64,000 nucleotides of DNA, taken from positions 1-64,000 of the forward strand of contig JAHBXD010000003.1 in the NCBI GenBank assembly GCA_019636695.1, read 5' to 3'. The stretch is from Phycisphaeraceae bacterium. Lineage in GTDB: Bacteria > Planctomycetota > Phycisphaerae > Phycisphaerales > UBA1924. Shown one piece after another: positions 8,787 to 17,046 of this stretch. The notes under the pieces were generated by a model. That model saw only the letters and a list, made by a program, of their open reading frames with translations, ran no database searches and was not told where the DNA came from. Each line of letters begins with the position of its first letter. Positions within the stretch are counted from its first letter, which is position 1. The translations under genes and the position numbers were made by a program.

Positions 8787-9162
8787 GACCCCGCCCGCAA
8801 GGGCTGGTATCTCCACACGCGCATACCACGACCGCCCCGGGCATCCCGCCCGAGTCCGCGGTCTTCCTCACGGATCAGAGTCCTTTCTTCGGGGAAACAC
8901 CCCTGAGCAAACCCCCGGCTCCTGCTCGGGGGATTTGGAGTGCTCCGTCGCAGCGATGCCATCCAATGGCCGCTTTCAGAGGGCGACAACGTAGCGCGCT
9001 TTCCGGCTCCATGCAATGCCCTCAGGGTCTTCCGCGCAGTCCACAACGCACGCGAACCCCTGCAAATCAAACATTTGCGCTGCGCAAAAAAGAGTTATAA
9101 ACACTCATCGCCGACGTTGGAGACAACGTGTGCAGAACTTGGCATCACGCGCCGTAACTCCC
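8787..9162. other. dnaA upstream region, weak origin candidate
   Basis: A 376-base gene-free stretch carrying the dnaA promoter region. It holds a CCCCCG/CGGGGG hairpin (8912-8932), two ACCCCTG words (8899-8905, 9056-9062), a TTTGCGC-T-GCGCAAA palindrome (9074-9088), an AT-rich patch (9081-9108) and an ACGTTG-GAGA-CAACGT hairpin (9114-9129) past the acetyltransferase stop. No consensus TTATCCACA DnaA box is present; the nearest matches differ at two or more positions. An origin here is possible but unproven. Confidence 0.25.
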
Positions 9163-10200
9163 CTACGAAACTACACCTGCGGATTCTTCCACAGGTTCTC
9201 CCAAGGGCGCGACAAATGCGCTCCGTGACCCGAACTGGAGAAACCCTGTCCGCGTGTACATCGCCATCGCCGGGTGATTCCCTTGGTCCACAGCGCACGT
9301 CAGCTCTTCAACCCCTGCCCCGCCTGCTGCACGCACCCCGTGGCGCATCAGGGACTCCCCCAGTCCTCGACCCCGCGCTTCAGGCGAAAGCCCGATATAC
9401 ACCAACTCGACGCTCCGAAACTCCGGCAGGCGGCTCAACAACATGCACCCCACCGCCCGCTCCCCTTCGAAGAGCACAAACCACAGCCGCGGATCCCACT
9501 TGCCCACGGCAAGATGCGAATCGAGCACGTCCGAGGTCTCACGCAGCCCGCACAACCCCGGACAATCCAGCGTGCCGACATACGTCCGATCCAGAAGGTC
9601 CACCAGCAACGGACGCCAGGCCGCCTCGTTGCCGATCTCCGCGAGTGAACGCAAGCCAAAATGCGGCGGGAGTTCCGGCGCACCGGGGGTGCCCCAAGGG
9701 TTTTCCATGGGTCGCCGGAGATACAACAGCGTGCCCACGCACCGCATCCCGGCGTCTGAAAAAGCCGTCGCAGCCCATGGTTCATCCGGCGCTGCGAGGG
9801 CCTGCGCAAGCGCCACACGCGCACGTCCTAGTCCCCTTAGGTGGGTGAGGGCTGCCCGCACGACCTGAGCACGCTCAGCGCGGGCTGAGTTCGGCGAGGG
9901 TTCTGCCTTGGGTGAACCACCGGCCTTCGCCGGATCAGGCGGAGCAAGGAACAGCGTGGCCGTCCGGCCCGAACCGCATACCGCGAGGCAGGTCTCCCGG
10001 GGTAGGCCGCGCTCGTCCCAGGTGGCCCACATCAGCGCAGGGTCTATGCCGTGATTCGGGGCGGAGGCAATGAATCGCCGGGCGGCTTCTCGGCGATTGC
10101 CGGGCGTGTGAATCAGCAACCGCGAGACGGCCACCAGCGCACGCTCAGGAGGAACGGGCGTTACGGCAGGAATCGTTGCATCGGCCTGAACAGGATTCAC
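9163..10200 (-). CDS. GNAT-family N-acetyltransferase
   Basis: Predicted acetyl-CoA-dependent acetyltransferase of unknown substrate. The chosen GTG at 10200 gives 345 residues; the frame stays open to 10434, but that extension is low-complexity and would run into the divergent gene's promoter. The C-terminal 150 residues form a GNAT domain: a beta strand with VELVYIGLSPEARGRGLGES supplies the R-x-x-G-x-G/A acetyl-CoA loop, followed by NHPAMAMYTRTGF, the usual strand-6/7 segment. The N-terminal half looks like a diverged, degenerate GNAT repeat, a two-domain layout also seen in mycothiol-synthase-like proteins. Start choice is uncertain. Confidence 0.75.
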   Translation of the reverse strand: MNPVQADATIPAVTPVPPERALVAVSRLLIHTPGNRREAARRFIASAPNHGIDPALMWATWDERGLPRETCLAVCGSGRTATLFLAPPDPAKAGGSPKAEPSPNSARAERAQVVRAALTHLRGLGRARVALAQALAAPDEPWAATAFSDAGMRCVGTLLYLRRPMENPWGTPGAPELPPHFGLRSLAEIGNEAAWRPLLVDLLDRTYVGTLDCPGLCGLRETSDVLDSHLAVGKWDPRLWFVLFEGERAVGCMLLSRLPEFRSVELVYIGLSPEARGRGLGESLMRHGVRAAGGAGVEELTCAVDQGNHPAMAMYTRTGFLQFGSRSAFVAPLGEPVEESAGVVS

Positions 10201-10245
10201 TTGGTCATTGTTGCCCTCGACGGGCTGAGAAGTCGCCGCAGAAGT

Positions 10246-10273
10246 TTGACGCCCACACGGCGTCCAGTACACT
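10246..10273 (+). promoter_or_regulatory. Sigma-70-type promoter of the 10305 gene
   Basis: TTGACG (10246-10251), a 16-base spacer and TACACT (10268-10273) precede a GGAGG SD and the ATG at 10305, leaving a leader of about 25 bases. Confidence 0.5.
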
Positions 10274-10304
10274 TGCCTTCCCGTTAGACGCCCGGAGGAA
10301 TCGC

Positions 10305-11087
10305 ATGTCGCCGCATCGACGCATGAAATTTGGCCGCCGGACGATCCGTACAGCGGCGCTTGCCTTGGCAGGGGTTTCCCTGGGCTATCTCCTTCCCGCG
10401 CCCTCGACTGCGGTCGCGGCGGCTCCTGAGCCAAGCCCGATCCGGGTAGCGTGGGAGTTTCACTTCAACCCCGGTCCGCTCCGCGTGATCACCTTGGACA
10501 ACCCCGATGGCACGCGCGGCTCGTATTACTACATGACCTACACCGTCACCAATGAAACCCCTGAAGATCTGTTTTTTGCCCCGGTTTTCGAGTTGACCAC
10601 CGACCGCGGAGAGATCTTGTCCTCAGGTCGCGATGTCCCTCGCGAGGTCACCCAAGAGATCCTCAAGAGGCTGCGGAACCCCCTGCTCCAAGATCAGATC
10701 TCGATTATCGGCCCTGTGATGCAAGGACCGGAGAACGCCCGTGACGGGCTTGCGGTCTGGCCCGTCCGCGAAACCAAGATCGACAGGGTCAACGTCTACT
10801 GCATCGGGCTGAGCGGCGAAACCCGAACCATGCTCGTGCCCGACCCGACGACCGGCGAGCCGCAGGAAGTCGTGATGCGGAAGACGGCCATGCTCCGGCA
10901 TCTGGTCCCGGGAGATCTCCTTACCCAGACCACGACCGAGGGCGGTCGGGTGCTTGAACGGGTCGATAGACGTTGGATTCTGCGAGCACCTCAGGCTACC
11001 ATCTCGGCCCAGCCCGACAGCGGCGTTGCCCGGCAGGCAGCACCGGCCGGTTCGAGCGGGTCGTCCGCAGAAGCGGCAAGTCGATAA
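10305..11087 (+). CDS. Secreted protein of unknown function, often seen in planctomycetes
   Basis: A predicted exported 260-residue protein. The start follows GGAGG. A twin-basic N-terminus (FGRRTIRTAALALAG) leads into a hydrophobic core and an Ala-rich cleavage site near residue 40, so Sec or Tat export is plausible. The mature part is beta-rich, with SYYYMTYTVTNETPEDLFF resembling an immunoglobulin-like or DUF-type extracellular fold. The tail is Ala/Ser/Gln-rich and disordered. I do not recognise a named family. It is transcribed toward rpmA, 41 bases upstream, and may share a transcript with it. Confidence 0.7.
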   Translation: MSPHRRMKFGRRTIRTAALALAGVSLGYLLPAPSTAVAAAPEPSPIRVAWEFHFNPGPLRVITLDNPDGTRGSYYYMTYTVTNETPEDLFFAPVFELTTDRGEILSSGRDVPREVTQEILKRLRNPLLQDQISIIGPVMQGPENARDGLAVWPVRETKIDRVNVYCIGLSGETRTMLVPDPTTGEPQEVVMRKTAMLRHLVPGDLLTQTTTEGGRVLERVDRRWILRAPQATISAQPDSGVARQAAPAGSSGSSAEAASR

Positions 11088-11128
11088 TCACCCCCCCCGC
11101 TTTCAGGGGGTATTGGGAGTAGATCGCC

Positions 11129-11413
11129 ATGGCGCACAAAAAGGGCCAAGGCTCGACGAAGAACGGTCGCGACTCGAACCCCCAGTACCGGGGTGTGAAG
11201 CTTTATGGCGGCGAATTCGCCAAGGCCGGCTCGATCATCATCCGTCAGGTCGGCACGCCCTTTCAAGCTGGCTTCATGGTCGGCGAAGGGAAAGACAACA
11301 CCCTCTTCGCCCTGACTGACGGCACCGTGGTCTTCCAAGGTCGCCGCGTACATGTCAATCCTGCTGACCCAGCGGCTCCACGCCCGAAGGCGCTGGCGGC
11401 TTCCGCGAACTGA
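11129..11413 (+). CDS. rpmA: 50S ribosomal protein L27
   Basis: Large-subunit protein whose N-terminus reaches the peptidyl-transferase centre. The 94 residues start [19 protein letters not shown], the classic form that needs no N-terminal processing, and contain [21 protein letters not shown] and [21 protein letters not shown] in order. Length is normal. A GGAG motif precedes the ATG. The gene is followed by a strong hairpin terminator. Its usual partner rplU is 9.5 kb away on the other strand. Confidence 0.97.
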   Translation: MAHKKGQGSTKNGRDSNPQYRGVKLYGGEFAKAGSIIIRQVGTPFQAGFMVGEGKDNTLFALTDGTVVFQGRRVHVNPADPAAPRPKALAASAN

Positions 11414-11441
11414 ACCACTTTGAAAATTTGACGGTTGACCC

Positions 11442-11470
11442 ACGCCAAGGAAAACCCTTGGCGTTTGTCT
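11442..11470 (+). terminator. Intrinsic terminator of rpmA
   Basis: A perfect 9-bp stem (11442-11450 with 11456-11464, loop AAAAC) followed by TTGTCT. It lies 28 bases past the rpmA stop and just before the converging rlmN gene. Confidence 0.75.
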
Positions 11471-11478
11471 GCGCCGTG

Positions 11479-12588
11479 TCAGCTCGCCTTTACTCCACCT
11501 TCGACGCCAAGCTCAACCAAACGGCGGCGGCGAATCTCAGCCGCGCCGAGCTGGCCGCATGCGGCCATCGTGTCGCGCCCCTTGGTTCGACGTCGTTTGA
11601 CATAGGCGCCGTGTTCGCGAAGTCGGTCGATGAACGCCGCGACGGCCGTCTCTTCCGGGGCCGGCCAGGGTGAGTTTCGGCGCGGGTTGTATGGAATGAC
11701 GTTGATGCAGCAGCGCACCCCGGCGAGCAGGGCGGCGAGTTCGTCGGCATGCTCTGGAGCATCATTGACCGTAGGAATCAGGACATATTCCGCGCAGATA
11801 GCGGCGGAACTGCGGAGCGGCCAGCCTTCGAGCATTCGCACAAGCTCGGCGAGCGGCATGGCGCGATTGATCGGCATGATGCGAGATCGGATCTCGTCAT
11901 TCGGGGCGTTGATGGAGACAGCGAGATTCAGTTTGCGCCACCCGGTGCTGCAAACCTGCTCGCGAAGGCGGGCAAGGCCGTCGAGACGACCGACAGTCGA
12001 GATGGAAACGCCGCTCATCGCCAGAGCCGGGCCGCGGTGATCGGTCAAAACGCGGATGGCCTGGAGGACCGCTTCGATATTGTCGAGCGGTTCACCCATG
12101 CCCATGAAGACGATGTTGCTGATCTCGTGGCCAAGATGATGACGAGCGGCGAACCACTGACCGACGATTTCATCGGGTGTGAGCGATCGCACCAGCCCCA
12201 TCTGGGCCGTCTCGCAGAAACCACATCCCATGGCGCAACCGATCTGCGACGAGACGCAGAGGGTGTGGCGTTTTCGTGCGCGACCCATCATGGGAATCAC
12301 GACCGATTCGGAAGTCAGCCACTCGGCGGCGCTCCCATCCGATGCTCGCACCATTCCTGAGACCGGAAGAAGAAACTTGTGAACGTCACCTTCGGGGCTT
12401 GGGGTCGTCAGGATGCGGCTGGGTCGAGGCACGGGCGTTGCGAAGTCAGGCCCAACGCTCCCCGTCCGATAAAACCGAGAATAGATCTCGCTCGCGTACC
12501 CAGGGCGAACACCCAACGGCTTTGCCCGCTCGATCCATTGATCGTGCGTGAGGCCGAGTACAGGAGCAATGTCAAGATTCGTGCCCAC
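11479..12588 (-). CDS. rlmN: Dual-specificity RNA methyltransferase RlmN
   Basis: Radical-SAM enzyme that methylates C2 of adenosine 2503 in 23S rRNA and A37 in some tRNAs. In 369 residues the iron-sulfur cluster motif is CAMGCGFC (Cys118, Cys122, Cys125). FMGMGEPLDN supplies the SAM-binding GEP motif, and the C-terminal cysteine acting in the methyl-transfer mechanism lies in TMAACGQL. The N-terminal helical RNA-binding part is intact. The start is GTG with no strong SD. It converges on rpmA. Confidence 0.95.
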   Translation of the reverse strand: MGTNLDIAPVLGLTHDQWIERAKPLGVRPGYASEIYSRFYRTGSVGPDFATPVPRPSRILTTPSPEGDVHKFLLPVSGMVRASDGSAAEWLTSESVVIPMMGRARKRHTLCVSSQIGCAMGCGFCETAQMGLVRSLTPDEIVGQWFAARHHLGHEISNIVFMGMGEPLDNIEAVLQAIRVLTDHRGPALAMSGVSISTVGRLDGLARLREQVCSTGWRKLNLAVSINAPNDEIRSRIMPINRAMPLAELVRMLEGWPLRSSAAICAEYVLIPTVNDAPEHADELAALLAGVRCCINVIPYNPRRNSPWPAPEETAVAAFIDRLREHGAYVKRRRTKGRDTMAACGQLGAAEIRRRRLVELGVEGGVKAS

Positions 12589-12689
12589 AGATGGGAAGCC
12601 TACGACCGCTCACGGTGTTTCACCAGCGGCGGCACACCGCACCAGCAACCTCCTCGCAGGAGGCGGAACAACTAGTTAGAATGCTCCAT

Positions 12690-12712
12690 CGGTGCACCGA
12701 GCACCGTGTTTT
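12690..12712 (+). terminator. Leader hairpin with T-run before the Cys-rich gene
   Basis: CGGTGC-ACCGA-GCACCG (12690-12706) followed by TGTTTT, 47 bases ahead of the Cys-rich ORF. No gene on this strand precedes it, so it could be an attenuator. Confidence 0.35.
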
Positions 12713-12758
12713 GCTGTGGGTGAGAAACGCGAACCTGGCCGGTTGATGAGACTTCTCT

Positions 12759-13148
12759 ATGGTGATTCGGCTTCTCCTGATGCTTGTGCTGGCGATGCAC
12801 CCGGCGGCTTATGTCCGTGCGGGGGGGGTCGCCTTGCCGCATGGGGGAACGCCGGTGATGCCGACAATCTCGGCGTGCGATCCGGGTTGCTTGTGCTGTA
12901 CGTCAGATGACGGGCCTCAAGCCTGCTGTGGGTGCGCATCCGCCCCACTGTTGCCGCCCGCGCCAGAACCCGTGCCGGCGCCTGGGCAGTCTCGGGACCA
13001 CCCGCTCGCCGCGTTATCTGCCCCACGGCCGAGTGGTTTGCTCTGGCCTGAGGTGGGCACACCACGGTTGTGTGTTGTGCGGGCGAACTGGGTGGCATCG
13101 CTCTGGACGGCCCCGACGTGCGAGGGCCTGTGCGTCTGGCGAACGTAG
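12759..13148 (+). CDS. Small secreted Cys-rich protein
   Basis: A predicted 129-residue exported protein. Residues 1-21 (MVIRLLLMLVLAMHPAAYVRA) are a signal peptide. The mature part has ten cysteines, clustered as CDPGCLCC, CCGC and, at the end, CEGLC, joined by a Pro-rich spacer. Such clusters suit metal binding or disulphide networks. It has no family I recognise. SD is weak. It is the first of three same-strand genes with a heavy-metal-domain lipoprotein and an outer-membrane barrel, which supports a metal-related role by context only. Confidence 0.6.
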   Translation: MVIRLLLMLVLAMHPAAYVRAGGVALPHGGTPVMPTISACDPGCLCCTSDDGPQACCGCASAPLLPPAPEPVPAPGQSRDHPLAALSAPRPSGLLWPEVGTPRLCVVRANWVASLWTAPTCEGLCVWRT

Positions 13149-13160
13149 GTGCTCCTTTCG

Positions 13161-13184
13161 CGGGCCGGGTCGATCCCCGGCCCG
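13161..13184 (+). repeat. 9-bp GC-only intercistronic hairpin
   Basis: CGGGCCGGG (13161-13169) pairs perfectly with CCCGGCCCG (13176-13184) around a 6-base loop, between the Cys-rich gene and the metal-domain lipoprotein. No T-run follows. Confidence 0.5.
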
Positions 13185-13270
13185 GGATGTCTGCCGCGCG
13201 GGTGGTTGCCCGTGCGGGTGGTCGTGCGTTCGAAGCACACGACCGATTCTGACAGCAAGGAGCATGGACC

Positions 13271-13624
13271 ATGGCATTCACAAGATTGCTTTGCGCGGTC
13301 CTATCGGGCGGCGCGGTGGCGGTGCTCGGCGCGTGCGCCGGGAAGGGTGAGAAGACTGCCGCGGTCGCGGAAGCCCCAAGCGAGGTGTTCGCGGCCGAGG
13401 GCGTCGTGGAGCGGGTGGTGTGGGCAAGCGGGCTGAGTTGCCCGCAGTGCTCGAGCAACATCAACATGGCGATCAAGCGCCTTGACGGGGTTGAAGGCGT
13501 GACGGTTGATCTTGAATCGGGGCGCATCGGCGTGACGGTCGATCCGAATTTCGGCCCGAGCGCCGAGCGGGTGGCCCGGGCTGTGCGTGACGCCGGGTTT
13601 GATGTTGTACGCGTGGGCGGGTGA
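13271..13624 (+). CDS. Lipoprotein with heavy-metal-associated (HMA) domain
   Basis: A 117-residue predicted lipoprotein. The lipobox VLGAC puts the lipidated cysteine at 22. Residues about 48-115 form a ferredoxin-like HMA fold: SGLSCPQCSSNINMAI contains the metal-binding C-x-x-C (Cys57, Cys60) in the position of the canonical GMTCxxC loop, and DAGFDVV is the usual terminal strand. HMA domains bind Cu(I), Hg(II) or Zn(II) and hand the ion to partners; a periplasmic or outer-membrane anchored version is less common than cytosolic CopZ-like or transporter-fused ones. SD is AAGGAG. The metal is not predictable. Confidence 0.85.
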   Translation: MAFTRLLCAVLSGGAVAVLGACAGKGEKTAAVAEAPSEVFAAEGVVERVVWASGLSCPQCSSNINMAIKRLDGVEGVTVDLESGRIGVTVDPNFGPSAERVARAVRDAGFDVVRVGG

Positions 13625-13642
13625 CACCATCGCGGTAGCGAT

Positions 13643-13676
13643 CGATCCGGCGGCGCTCCCTCCTGCCGCCGGATCG
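13643..13676 (+). repeat. 11-bp intercistronic hairpin
   Basis: CGATCCGGCGG (13643-13653) pairs perfectly with CCGCCGGATCG (13666-13676). It lies between the HMA lipoprotein and the barrel gene; GTTTTCT follows after 7 bases. Confidence 0.55.
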
Positions 13677-13698
13677 ACGCGCCGTTTTCTGAGGTGCA

Positions 13699-14529
13699 AT
13701 GATGACGGCAAAGACATTTGCCGCGCTGGTGATCGCCGGCGCGACGGTAAGCGCCGGGGGACAGGAAGCCCTTTTTACCGGCGCGGCGACGCAACCTGGA
13801 GTCGGGATTTTCAAGATCCGATTTCTGCCGCTGTATGCGGAATATTCAGGCGGCGAATCCGGAGCCGAGGATCGCGCGAGGGTCTTTTCGGTTGAGACGA
13901 CGCTGTCGTACGGCCTCTCGCCGACGCTCTCGGCCTCGCTGACCGCCCCGATGAAGCAGCGCGTGCTTGAGGGTGATTCGCCGGAAGAACGTGACCTTGG
14001 TCTCGGCGACATGACGTTCGACTTCAAATACCGATTTCACACCCATGCCTACGGGCCGATCAACACCGCTCGTTTTGCCGCGGTGCTCGGGCTTTCGATA
14101 CCGTCGTTTGATGCGCCGTTCTCGAACGAGGCATTGAACCCGGCTGCGGGTGTGATCTATACGCACATTCACGAGCGGCACGGGTGGAATGTCGAACTCC
14201 GCTACACCCTGACAACGGGCGGGAAGCGCTTCGGGATGGACCCGGGCGACACGCACGCCGATCTACTGGAAGCGAACCTGGCGTATTTGTATCGACTCGC
14301 GCCCGCGCGATATGCGGCGGACACTTTCGCGAGTTGGTACGGCGTCGTGGAGTGCCTGATCGACTGGGAGACCAACGGCGATTACACGGTCGTGCTGGCG
14401 CCAGGGATTCTGTACGAAGCGCGCAACGTCGGACTGGAGGCGGGCGTTCAGATCCCCGTTTCGCAGGCGGCGGACCATCGGATGGAGAAGGATTGGGCGG
14501 TCGTCTTCGGTGTACGTGTGTTTTTCTGA
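13699..14529 (+). CDS. Outer-membrane beta-barrel protein
   Basis: A 276-residue predicted outer-membrane protein. A short signal peptide ends near residue 21 (VSAGG-QEA). The rest alternates hydrophobic and polar residues in strand-sized blocks separated by charged loops (for example TTLSYGLSPTLSASLTAPM and LGDMTFDFKYRF). It ends WAVVFGVRVFF, the aromatic C-terminal strand that BAM recognises. It resembles the transporter-like or MetA-pathway-type barrels of unknown substrate. Two adjacent ATGs (13699, 13702) follow GAGGTGCA. It is the third gene of the Cys-rich/HMA cluster and could be a metal or small-molecule channel, by context. Confidence 0.75.
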   Translation: MMTAKTFAALVIAGATVSAGGQEALFTGAATQPGVGIFKIRFLPLYAEYSGGESGAEDRARVFSVETTLSYGLSPTLSASLTAPMKQRVLEGDSPEERDLGLGDMTFDFKYRFHTHAYGPINTARFAAVLGLSIPSFDAPFSNEALNPAAGVIYTHIHERHGWNVELRYTLTTGGKRFGMDPGDTHADLLEANLAYLYRLAPARYAADTFASWYGVVECLIDWETNGDYTVVLAPGILYEARNVGLEAGVQIPVSQAADHRMEKDWAVVFGVRVFF

Positions 14530-14548
14530 CCTGTGTCAACATGCCTTC

Positions 14549-14567
14549 CACGCGCGGTTTGCGCGTG
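14549..14567 (+). terminator. Hairpin after the barrel gene
   Basis: CACGCGC-GGTTT-GCGCGTG, a 7-bp perfect stem 19 bases past the barrel stop, without a T-run. It probably marks the end of the metal-cluster transcript. Confidence 0.45.
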
Positions 14568-14720
14568 CAGTCGGGGCAATCTCCCTGTACCGGGAACGGT
14601 TCTCGGACTGTTGACGCAACCTCAGGCCGAGCTGCCGCGAACCGATGATTGCCGTTGGGGGGCGAGGGCGGGCCGCGGCGGGGTTTGGCTGGTTCCTGTC
14701 TGAAGTGCGTGGGGTGTGGC

Positions 14721-16985
14721 ATGCGTATAGCACGTTGTCTGGCGATCGTTCTTTCGGCTGGGCTTTGCACCGGCGCTTGGAGCGAGCCTGAGCGTTTTGA
14801 TGATCACAAAGTCGTTCGGGTGACACCGACGAACGTTCGTGAATTGCAGGCCGCCCTGGCGATCGCCGACGGCCTGTGGTCGGAGCGCGCGGGGATCGGC
14901 CCTTTCGAGATTCATGTTTCACCGGACAAACTTGCCGACTTGCACGATGCCGGCGTGGCGTTCATTGTGCTGATCGATGACATCCAGGCGCTGATCGATG
15001 CCGAGCGTGCCGCCAACGACGCGGCCCGCATGCAGCGTGACAGCAGTTTCTTTGATGCCTATCGGACGTATGACGAGATCAGGCTCTATACCGAGCAGCT
15101 CGCGGCGGAATTTCCTGATCTGTGCACGTTTGAGGTGATCGGGCAGAGCCTGCAAGGGCGAGACATCTTCGCGGTCACGATTACGGCTCCGGGTGATGCC
15201 TCGGCCCGCCCGGTGGTCGCGCTCAACGGGTGCCAGCACGCCCGGGAATGGGCGAGCCTTTCGACGGTGATGTACATCATCGACACAGCGCTTCGCGACT
15301 ATGACGCGGGTGATCCCCGCGCGGTGCACCTGCTGGGGAAAATGGCATTCCGAATTGTGCCCGTGGTCAACCCCGACGGGTATGTTTTTACATGGGACAC
15401 GACGCGGCTGTGGCGCAAGAACAGGCGCGTCAACGGCAACGGCACGTTCGGCGTCGACCTCAACCGCAACTGGGATGTCGTCTGGGGAGGGCCGGGCGCT
15501 TCGAGCAACCCGGGGAGCGACACGTATCGCGGGACCGGGCCTTTCAGCGAACCCGAGACCCAGGTGCTCAGCGCTGACATCCTGGCTGATCCTCGAATTG
15601 TCGCGCACGTTGATGTACACACCTACGGACAACTGATCCTGCACCCATACGGGTATACGACCGACGACCCGCCCGAGCCGGACAACACCTTCTTCCGGAC
15701 TTTTTCACGAGAACTTGCCGATGTCATTCGCGATGTGCACGGCGTGTCGTATACGCCGCAGCCTTCGATCGACCTGTACATCACCAGCGGCACGTTGGGC
15801 GACTGGACGTACGCCAACGACATCAAGGGATGGACGTTTGAACTGCGGCCGGCGACGCAGGCCGGCGGTGGGTTCATTCTGCCCCCTGACCAGATTCGTC
15901 CTCTCGGCCAAGAGGTTTATCAGGCGATCATGCACATGGCTGATCGATTCGGCTCGGACCTGGTGGTGCGTGTAACGCTTCCGGGCGATGTGCTCGAAGC
16001 CGACGTGGTCAACCCTGTCGAGGTCGAGATCATCAACGCGGCCTCGACACTTGTGCCGGGCAGCGCGCAGGTGATCTATCGCACGAACCTGGCAATGGCC
16101 GATGTCGCCCGGCCGCTGGTCGATCTCGGAGATGGGCGATTCCGGGCTGATCTTCCAGGATTGGCGTGCGGGCGGGCGATCACTTGGCGGATAGAAGCCG
16201 ACGCGGCCTCGGGCGAGCGCGTGCGATGGCCGCTGACGGGCGCCATCGAGGCGGGTTATCGCGAGACGCTGGTGCTCTTTGACGACGACATGGAAACCGA
16301 TCAGGGCTGGATCGTGGGTGCGCCAGGCGACACGGCGACCAGCGGAATCTGGGAGCGGGCCCAGCCTCAGGCGACACCCGCCCAGCCGGGACAAAACCAC
16401 ACGCCGGGCGGACTTCTCTGCTATGTGACCGGTGCGGCAGCAGGCAGCCAGATCGGTTCGAACGATGTGGACAACGGCGCCACAACGTTGACCAGTCCTC
16501 CGATTGATGCCCGCGTACCCGCTGACTGGCTCATTGGTGAAAGCCTGCTGACCTATCACCGCTGGTACAGCAACGACCGGGGCAACGCCCCCAACCAGGA
16601 CAGCATGCCCGTGCTGATGTCGACCGATGGTGACACGTGGCACATGGTGGAACTGGTCACCGAGAACGCCAATGCCTGGGTCAGACGCGATGTGCGCATT
16701 GCCGATGTGCTCGAGCCGGGCGCGGCGACACAGCTTCGCTTTGTTGCTCGCGACGATGACCCCGGCTCGATCGTGGAGGCGGCGGTCGACGATGTGACCA
16801 TCCGCGTGGTGGGGTGTCGTTTCAGCCCCGCTGACCTGACACGCGATGGGCAGGTCGATGCCGAGGACTTCTTCGAGTTTCTTGATCGGTTCGTTGCGGG
16901 CGACCTTTCAGCCGATCTGAACGCCGACGGCGTGCTCGATGCGGGCGATTTCTTCCTTTATCTCGACCTCTTTGTCGCCGGGTAG
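14721..16985 (+). CDS. Secreted zinc carboxypeptidase (M14) with dockerin-like C-terminal tail
   Basis: A 754-residue secreted peptidase that would remove C-terminal residues from peptides. After a signal peptide (about 1-21) comes a roughly 100-residue propeptide-like region, then the M14 domain. Zinc ligands are His173 and Glu176 (CQHAREWAS) and His300 (HVDVHTYGQ); the catalytic Glu is Glu374 (WTFELRP). All are intact. Two beta-sandwich-like regions follow. The last 50 residues hold two acidic loops (LTRDGQVDAEDFFEFL and LNADGVLDAGDFFLYL) of calcium-binding, dockerin-like form, a C-terminal tag seen on many Phycisphaerae exoproteins. It likely degrades external protein. The upstream in-frame ATG at 14649 lacks a signal peptide. 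Confidence 0.92.
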   Translation: MRIARCLAIVLSAGLCTGAWSEPERFDDHKVVRVTPTNVRELQAALAIADGLWSERAGIGPFEIHVSPDKLADLHDAGVAFIVLIDDIQALIDAERAANDAARMQRDSSFFDAYRTYDEIRLYTEQLAAEFPDLCTFEVIGQSLQGRDIFAVTITAPGDASARPVVALNGCQHAREWASLSTVMYIIDTALRDYDAGDPRAVHLLGKMAFRIVPVVNPDGYVFTWDTTRLWRKNRRVNGNGTFGVDLNRNWDVVWGGPGASSNPGSDTYRGTGPFSEPETQVLSADILADPRIVAHVDVHTYGQLILHPYGYTTDDPPEPDNTFFRTFSRELADVIRDVHGVSYTPQPSIDLYITSGTLGDWTYANDIKGWTFELRPATQAGGGFILPPDQIRPLGQEVYQAIMHMADRFGSDLVVRVTLPGDVLEADVVNPVEVEIINAASTLVPGSAQVIYRTNLAMADVARPLVDLGDGRFRADLPGLACGRAITWRIEADAASGERVRWPLTGAIEAGYRETLVLFDDDMETDQGWIVGAPGDTATSGIWERAQPQATPAQPGQNHTPGGLLCYVTGAAAGSQIGSNDVDNGATTLTSPPIDARVPADWLIGESLLTYHRWYSNDRGNAPNQDSMPVLMSTDGDTWHMVELVTENANAWVRRDVRIADVLEPGAATQLRFVARDDDPGSIVEAAVDDVTIRVVGCRFSPADLTRDGQVDAEDFFEFLDRFVAGDLSADLNADGVLDAGDFFLYLDLFVAG

Positions 16986-17046
16986 CCCAAGAGCATGGGA
17001 AGCGCCGAAGGGCGATCACAAATGCGACCGCCGGTGAACGCGCCTG

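Noticed and set aside
12757..13794. A 345-codon minus-strand open frame opposite the metal cluster
   Set aside because: The three plus-strand frames have signal peptides, SDs or known domains. The minus frame has none and crosses three genes.
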